NCBI GenBank assembly: GCA_036656795.1
Contig: JAVXHR010000018.1
Coordinates: 1-36,114, forward strand
Source of the DNA: CAUPWF01 sp036656795
Lineage (GTDB): Bacteria; Bacillota; Clostridia; Lachnospirales; Lachnospiraceae
Direction of reading: 5' to 3'
DNA length: 36,114 nt
Shown: positions 32,401-36,114 of the stretch, one piece after another
Numbering within the stretch: the first letter of the stretch is position 1
How the letters are laid out: every line of letters begins with the position of its first letter
Program-made: the position numbers and the translations under genes
The notes under the pieces: model-generated
Database searches by the model: none
Told to the model about the DNA's origin: nothing
Seen by the model: only the letters and a program-made list of their open reading frames with translations

Positions 32401-33135
32401 CTATCTGATATGTGGAGTACGTGTAGGCCAACCTTTGATATCTCCATTTAGAATAGCTGTAAACATACGTTCTTTCGTTCCGAGGTGCTCCGTATTTAAT
32501 TGTTTTAATAAATTTTTTGCATATTGACGTTTTGTGTGTCCATCTATAGGACATTTACTTTTTACTACCGGTAATTGATACTTATTTTTGAATCCAATTA
32601 CATCAGCTTCTTCCACAAACATAATAGGTCTAATTACCGTCAAATCCATACGATCCAAATATGTCTTTGGTGAAAAAGAATAAAATCGCCCCTCAAATAT
32701 TAGAGATAGTAGCATCGTTTCAATAATATCGTCTTTGTGATGTGCATATGCTATTTTATTACAACCAAGGGATTTGGCTGCATCGTTTAATGCGCCTTTT
32801 CTCATCTTTGCACATAGAGAACATGGATTTGTTTCCTTTCGTTCTTCAAATAAGATATGTGCAATCTGCGTTTTTACAATAATGTATGGAATTTCTAATT
32901 CGGAACAAAGATTCTGTACAGGTGTAAGATCAAATTCTTCATATCCTAAATCAACAGTAATAGCACTTAGTTTAAATTGTTGAGGATAAAAACGTTGCAA
33001 TCCATGTAATGCATATAAAAGGGTCAGGCTATCTTTGCCACCGGAGATACCAACAGCAATATGGTCCCCCTCTTGAATCATACTGTATTCATCTACTGCT
33101 TTTCTCGTATAACTAAGTAATTGTTGTAGTTTCAT
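32401..33135 (-). CDS. TtcA/TilS-superfamily tRNA 2-thiocytidine biosynthesis-like protein
   Basis: PP-loop ATPase of the TtcA type, which thiolates a tRNA cytidine through an iron-sulfur cluster. The 244-residue protein has the PP-loop SGGKDS (31-36), two cluster cysteines in NPCSLCAKMRKGAL (C105, C108), a third C195 in KSKCPIDGH, and the family stretch AHHKDDIIETMLLSLIF. The three-cysteine layout separates it from TilS. Whether the substrate is C32 of tRNA is inference. The start is the ATG at 33135 (minus strand) with AGAGGAAAG before it. It is divergent from dtd. Confidence 0.87.
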   Translation of the reverse strand: MKLQQLLSYTRKAVDEYSMIQEGDHIAVGISGGKDSLTLLYALHGLQRFYPQQFKLSAITVDLGYEEFDLTPVQNLCSELEIPYIIVKTQIAHILFEERKETNPCSLCAKMRKGALNDAAKSLGCNKIAYAHHKDDIIETMLLSLIFEGRFYSFSPKTYLDRMDLTVIRPIMFVEEADVIGFKNKYQLPVVKSKCPIDGHTKRQYAKNLLKQLNTEHLGTKERMFTAILNGDIKGWPTRTPHIR

Positions 33136-33192
33136 TTGTTTTTACTTTCCTCTATTATATGTTTTATAAGTCACATCTAATGTTCCTTGCTA

Positions 33193-33221
33193 ATAGTATC
33201 AGTTTTCATTGAATTTATCAA
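33193..33221 (-). promoter_or_regulatory. Promoter for the TtcA-like gene
   Basis: On the minus strand: -35 TTGATA (33221-33216), 17-base spacer, -10 TACTAT (33198-33193). RNA would start near 33186. Confidence 0.6.
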
Positions 33222-33237
33222 GCAAAAAGAGTATCAT
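33209..33237 (+). promoter_or_regulatory. dtd: Promoter for dtd, overlapping the divergent promoter
   Basis: -35 TTGAAT (33209-33214), 17-base spacer, -10 TATCAT (33232-33237). Its -35 box is one base away from the -35 box of the divergent promoter, so two polymerases could not easily occupy both at once. Confidence 0.6.
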
Positions 33238-33283
33238 ATAGAAGAGTTATTTGTGATGAGAAAACATATTTAAGGAGGTAGCT

Positions 33284-33730
33284 ATGAGATTTGTTATACA
33301 ACGTGTTTCACAAGCATCGGTTGTAGTTGAAGATGAAATTATTGGAGAAATTCAAACAGGTTATCTTGTTTTTATTGGAATAGGTAAAAATGACACTACT
33401 GAAATTGCAGATAAGATGATTAAAAAAATGATTGGATTGCGTATTTTTGAGGATACACAAGGAAAAATCAATTTAGCATTGTCAGATGTTGATGGAAGTT
33501 TATTGTTAGTTTCACAATTTACCCTTTATGCAACTTGCAAAAAAGGAAATAGACCAAGTTTTACGGAAGCAGGCACACCAAAAGATGCAGAATCATTATA
33601 TGAATATATTGTAATGCAATCTAAAAAGTATATACCAAAAGTACAACAGGGGAGATTTGGTGCAGATATGAAAATCCAATTATTAAATGATGGACCATTT
33701 ACCATTATTTTGGATTCAGAGGAATTATAA
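33284..33730 (+). CDS. dtd: D-aminoacyl-tRNA deacylase
   Basis: Hydrolyses D-amino acids wrongly attached to tRNA. The 148-residue protein has the family start MRFVIQRVSQASVVV, the SQFT motif (77-80) and the chiral-proofreading GP of NDGPFTI (137-138), within RFGADMKIQLLNDGP. The residues after SQFT read LYATCKKGNRPSF; most homologues have LxADTxKGxRPSF, a mild change. AAGGAGGT precedes the ATG. The lysine-rich membrane protein gene follows 28 bases later and is probably co-transcribed. Confidence 0.96.
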   Translation: MRFVIQRVSQASVVVEDEIIGEIQTGYLVFIGIGKNDTTEIADKMIKKMIGLRIFEDTQGKINLALSDVDGSLLLVSQFTLYATCKKGNRPSFTEAGTPKDAESLYEYIVMQSKKYIPKVQQGRFGADMKIQLLNDGPFTIILDSEEL

Positions 33731-33758
33731 CGTTAACTATAAAAGAAAGCGAATACTT

Positions 33759-34922
33759 ATGGGAAAAAAGAAAAAAGATAAAACAGCACAGGATCCGAAT
33801 CAAGAACAAGAGAAACGGGAAAGCAGAAAACCAAGTAAAAAGATTATTATAATAATATTGCTGATTATTATAATTGTATCTGTTGTAGGTGGAGCGGTGT
33901 TTATGATTATGAAGAAAAAAGCCGCAGAAGAGGCTGCTCGAAAAAAAGCGGAAATCACGCCACCTAAATATTATTTTTCAAAAGAGGACGAAATTGCTGC
34001 CATTACAGAAATAGTTGGAAAAAGAAGCTGTAAAAACACTAAAAAAAATCACCAATATCAAAAAGTTAAAGATACGGTATCGGATATTGAAACTTATGGT
34101 ACCTATCTCAAAGATAAAAAACAATTTGTAGATGCGACTTCCTTAATCGAGAGTTCAAAAGATACAAACGAGCAAGGGAAAGATAAATCTACAGGTTCTT
34201 CATATCAATTTGTGGGTGAAACATCAAAAGATAAAGGGAAGAAAACTGTCTGGATTAAAATTGATAGTAAAGATTCCGGATATACGGTAACTTTATCTAC
34301 CAAAGACCAAACACTGGCAGATGTAAAAAATGAACTTGATGGAAAAGAAGAAGATGATGTTCTTGCTTGGGGAGATGCAATATCAAAAATCACATCAAAA
34401 TCAGCTGAAGAGCTTGGACTTTCACTTACACCTGCTGAATATGATTATGTACCATTTGAGGGAAGAACAGTTATCAATGATGAAGATTATTTTGAAATAC
34501 GAACTTATCTTCCAAATGAAATAGGAACAAGAGACTTCGTCGCTTTATTTTTTGTAAAATGTAAAAAAGGTGATATAATCTATAAAATTGATGAAACAAC
34601 AGGTCAGCCGGTGTTAGTTGGTAATGCTCCGACAACACCACCGGAAGCGAGTGCAACTACAGAAGTTGATGCAACTGCAGAGTCTATAAAAAAAGATTCG
34701 ACGACTGATACAACTACAAAAAAAGATTCCAAAGATTCCAAAGATTCGAAGAAAAAATCAAATGATAAGAAAAAAACAAAAGATAAGAANNNNNNNNNNN
34801 NNNNNNNNNNNNNNNNNNNNNNNNNNNNNNNNNNNNNNNNNNNNNNNNNNNNNNNNNNNNNNNNNNNNNNNNNNNNNNNNNNNNNNNNNGATAAGAAAAA
34901 AACAAAAGATAAGAAGAAATAA
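33759..34922 (+). CDS. Lysine-rich single-pass membrane protein of unknown function, interrupted by assembly gap
   Basis: I do not recognise a family. The N terminus is highly basic, followed by one strongly hydrophobic helix with long isoleucine/leucine runs (about residues 27-48), then an extracytoplasmic domain (about 65-300) with mixed alpha/beta composition, and a low-complexity tail of Thr/Ser/Asp/Lys: three KDS units, then DKKKTK repeats up to the stop. The topology (Lys/Arg inside) places the C-terminal domain outside the cell. The start is set at ATG 33759 rather than further upstream within dtd. The tail is broken by 100 N at 34790-34889; the frame is kept across the gap only if its size is right, so length is uncertain. 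Confidence 0.7.
   Translation: MGKKKKDKTAQDPNQEQEKRESRKPSKKIIIIILLIIIIVSVVGGAVFMIMKKKAAEEAARKKAEITPPKYYFSKEDEIAAITEIVGKRSCKNTKKNHQYQKVKDTVSDIETYGTYLKDKKQFVDATSLIESSKDTNEQGKDKSTGSSYQFVGETSKDKGKKTVWIKIDSKDSGYTVTLSTKDQTLADVKNELDGKEEDDVLAWGDAISKITSKSAEELGLSLTPAEYDYVPFEGRTVINDEDYFEIRTYLPNEIGTRDFVALFFVKCKKGDIIYKIDETTGQPVLVGNAPTTPPEASATTEVDATAESIKKDSTTDTTTKKDSKDSKDSKKKSNDKKKTKDKXXXXXXXXXXXXXXXXXXXXXXXXXXXXXXXXXXDKKKTKDKKK
34722..34748 (+). repeat. Three tandem 9-base units in the tail-coding region
   Basis: AAAGATTCC at 34722-34730 and 34731-34739 and AAAGATTCG at 34740-34748 encode a run of Lys-Asp-Ser. The units are identical but for the last base. Confidence 0.85.
34764..34915 (+). repeat. 18-base tandem repeat (Asp-Lys-rich) spanning the assembly gap
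   Basis: GATAAGAAAAAAACAAAA (DKKKTK) followed by a partial second unit is seen at 34764-34789 and again, identical over 26 bases, at 34890-34915 after the gap. The distance between the copies (126 bases) is seven times 18, though the gap length may be only a placeholder. Confidence 0.7.
34790..34889. other. Assembly gap of 100 N
   Basis: Exactly 100 undetermined bases, a common placeholder for a gap of unknown size. Both edges carry the same 26 bases. Confidence 1.
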
Positions 34923-34943
34923 AGGAAATGTAAATAAAGAACC

Positions 34944-34981
34944 ATTTAAGAGAATCATAATTAATTATGATTCTCTTAAAT
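34944..34981. terminator. Perfect 38-bp palindrome between converging genes, probable bidirectional terminator
   Basis: The sequence from ATTTAAGAGAATCATAATT (34944-34962) is exactly mirrored by its reverse complement at 34963-34981 with no spacer. It covers the last five codons and the stop of the recombinase gene on the minus strand and lies 22 bases after the stop of the plus-strand gene. There is no clean T-run on either side, so termination is likely but not certain. Confidence 0.5.
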
Positions 34982-36026
34982 GTACTACCGTAGCTGCTTT
35001 ACGACGACGATCTTCATCAATTGCAGCATAATGTTTCTTTGTAGTATTCACATCTTTGTGGCCAAGAACATCAGCTACAAGGTAAATATCTCCTGTTTCC
35101 TTATATAGTGCAGTACCATAGGTGCTGCGTAATTTATGTGGTGTGATTTTTTTATTGGGGATTGCTTGAGAAGCATATTTTTTGACCATATTTTCAATTG
35201 CCTGTACCCCCATACGCTTTTTCTGTGTAGATAAAAACAAAGCATTTTCGTAACCGACCAATGGAATAATACCATTTCGTGTAAATTCCAGATAATGCTC
35301 CAATGCATATTGCACTTCATTTCCAAAATATACAATCATTTCATTGCCACCTTTTCGCGTGACCTTTATACCATTATTTTTAAAATCAACATCATTTATA
35401 TCAAGTCCAACACATTCAGAAACACGAATGCCGGTACCTAACAATAATGTTAAGATTGCTAAGTCTCGATTTTTTGTCTTCTCATAATATTTTTTTTGTT
35501 GTCCGTTCAATAAATCCCCACAATGTTCTACATAATCTAATAAAATGACAATTTCATCGGTATCTAATCGAACAATTGCTTTATCATGTAGTTTAGGCAT
35601 ATCAACTAATAAGGTTGGATTTTTTTCAATAATTTGTCTTTTGTAAAAATAACCATAAAAACTACGAAGTGCTGACATCTTACGAGCTAATCCTTTTTCA
35701 CTATTTGTAACTTGTTTTGTATCGCGAAGATATACTTTTAGATATTCTTGATATTCTTCGATATCTAACGGACTAAGATGTTCAAGGTCGTTGCTTGTGA
35801 ATTGATTCATAGTGTAATCATGATAAAGAGGATTCTGCTCAATCAAAAAATTAAAGAAAACTCGAATATCATATGCATAAGAAATTCTTGTCTTTGAAGA
35901 TGTAGTAGGCTCCATTGCACGAAAATAGTCTTTTACAAAAGAAGGCATAGTTGTTAGTAATTCTCTTAGACGTAAGGTATTATCAATATATGATTGTTGG
36001 TGATATGTAATTGGTTCTGTAGACAT
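34965..36026 (-). CDS. Xer-like tyrosine recombinase (phage integrase family)
   Basis: Site-specific tyrosine recombinase of 353 residues. An N-terminal SAM-like core-binding domain (about 25-135) precedes the catalytic domain with R201 in GTGIRVSECVGL, K225 in TRKGG, H297-x2-R300 in TPHKLRSTYGTALY, H323 in LGHKDV and the nucleophile Y333 in KKHYAAID: a complete active site. XerC and XerD have about 300 residues; the extra N-terminal 40-50 recall XerS-type proteins or a stand-alone Xer of Lachnospiraceae. No prophage or integron genes are adjacent, so a housekeeping role such as chromosome dimer resolution is possible. AAAGGAGG precedes the minus-strand ATG at 36026. Confidence 0.88.
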   Translation of the reverse strand: MSTEPITYHQQSYIDNTLRLRELLTTMPSFVKDYFRAMEPTTSSKTRISYAYDIRVFFNFLIEQNPLYHDYTMNQFTSNDLEHLSPLDIEEYQEYLKVYLRDTKQVTNSEKGLARKMSALRSFYGYFYKRQIIEKNPTLLVDMPKLHDKAIVRLDTDEIVILLDYVEHCGDLLNGQQKKYYEKTKNRDLAILTLLLGTGIRVSECVGLDINDVDFKNNGIKVTRKGGNEMIVYFGNEVQYALEHYLEFTRNGIIPLVGYENALFLSTQKKRMGVQAIENMVKKYASQAIPNKKITPHKLRSTYGTALYKETGDIYLVADVLGHKDVNTTKKHYAAIDEDRRRKAATVVHLRES

Positions 36027-36061
36027 AGGAATCCTCCTTTGGTTATAATTTTCTCTTTTAT

Positions 36062-36091
36062 ATTATCATTTAATATATTGAGTTCAGTTAA
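36062..36091 (-). promoter_or_regulatory. Probable promoter for the Xer-like recombinase gene
   Basis: On the minus strand: -35 TTAACT (36091-36086), 18-base spacer, -10 GATAAT (36067-36062). It lies in the last 88 bases of the window, about 35 bases before the start codon. Moderate match to consensus. Confidence 0.4.
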
Positions 36092-36114
36092 TAATCTATT
36101 GGAAAAATCAGCAT

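Noticed and set aside
34790..34889. Seven-unit repeat array deduced from the 126-base distance between repeat copies
   Set aside because: A run of exactly 100 N is a standard placeholder, so the match to 7 x 18 may be chance and copy number cannot be claimed.
36020..36070. Possible dif-like site just upstream of the recombinase gene (TTATAATTTTCT resembles one arm of an Xer site)
   Set aside because: Only one arm is present, and the sequence is explained by the ribosome binding site and the AT-rich promoter region.

Overview
The window is a gene-dense, low-GC chromosomal segment from a Gram-positive anaerobe, most likely a Lachnospiraceae-type member of the Clostridia. Reasons: strong AGGAGG-type ribosome binding sites, frequent GTG/TTG starts, SepF together with a complete MinCDE set, a MiaB with an N-terminal extension that I recognise from clostridial homologues, and a clostridial gene order (DUF4321-radC-mreBCD-PBP2-minCDE-rodA-mgsA). 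It is a draft assembly: a 100-N gap (34790-34889) sits in a lysine-rich repeat. No tRNA, rRNA, CRISPR array, insertion sequence or prophage is visible. Almost all genes are on the + strand. No stretch without a gene exceeds 300 bases.

Layout. (1) 1-1451: miaB, cut at its 5' end by the window edge. (2) 1472-4984: an islet with its own promoter carrying NfeD, an SPFH/band-7 protein, a LytTR response regulator, a GHKL histidine kinase with almost no sensor region, and a CmpB-type membrane protein. It sits between miaB and mutS, genes that are often close together. (3) 5028-14672: mutS, mutL, miaA, a PLP-dependent methionine gamma-lyase-like protein and two FAD flavoproteins, tightly packed. (4) 14740-25326: DUF4321, radC, then the cell-shape and division block mreB-mreC-mreD-PBP2-minC-minD-minE-rodA, followed by mgsA and a lipoprotein DD-carboxypeptidase, ending at a terminator. 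(5) 25382-25588, minus strand: a small DUF378 membrane protein, divergent from the next block. (6) 25699-31561: a TIGR01212 radical SAM protein, an HlyD-like single-pass protein, YggS, SepF, YlmH, LspA and an RluA-family pseudouridine synthase (a division/envelope block of the ylm type, without ylmG or divIVA). (7) 31605-32397: a single-gene unit for a cytidylate-kinase-like protein with clear promoter and terminator. (8) 32401-34922: a TtcA/TilS-like gene (minus) and dtd plus a lysine-rich membrane-anchored protein (plus), driven by divergent promoters whose -35 boxes nearly touch. (9) 34944-36091: an Xer-like tyrosine recombinase (minus), converging on the lysine-rich gene at a perfect 38-bp palindrome.

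The genes mostly serve housekeeping: mismatch repair, tRNA modification and quality control, elongation (MreBCD/PBP2/RodA), division-site selection (MinCDE) and Z-ring anchoring (SepF). I did not find a clearly new defence or mobile system. The points that best deserve a second look are a methylglyoxal synthase homologue in which the catalytic aspartate is a methionine, an MreB with altered nucleotide-binding loops, a PBP2 with an insert of about 230 residues next to that MreB, the NfeD/SPFH/two-component islet, and the repeat-rich protein interrupted by the assembly gap.
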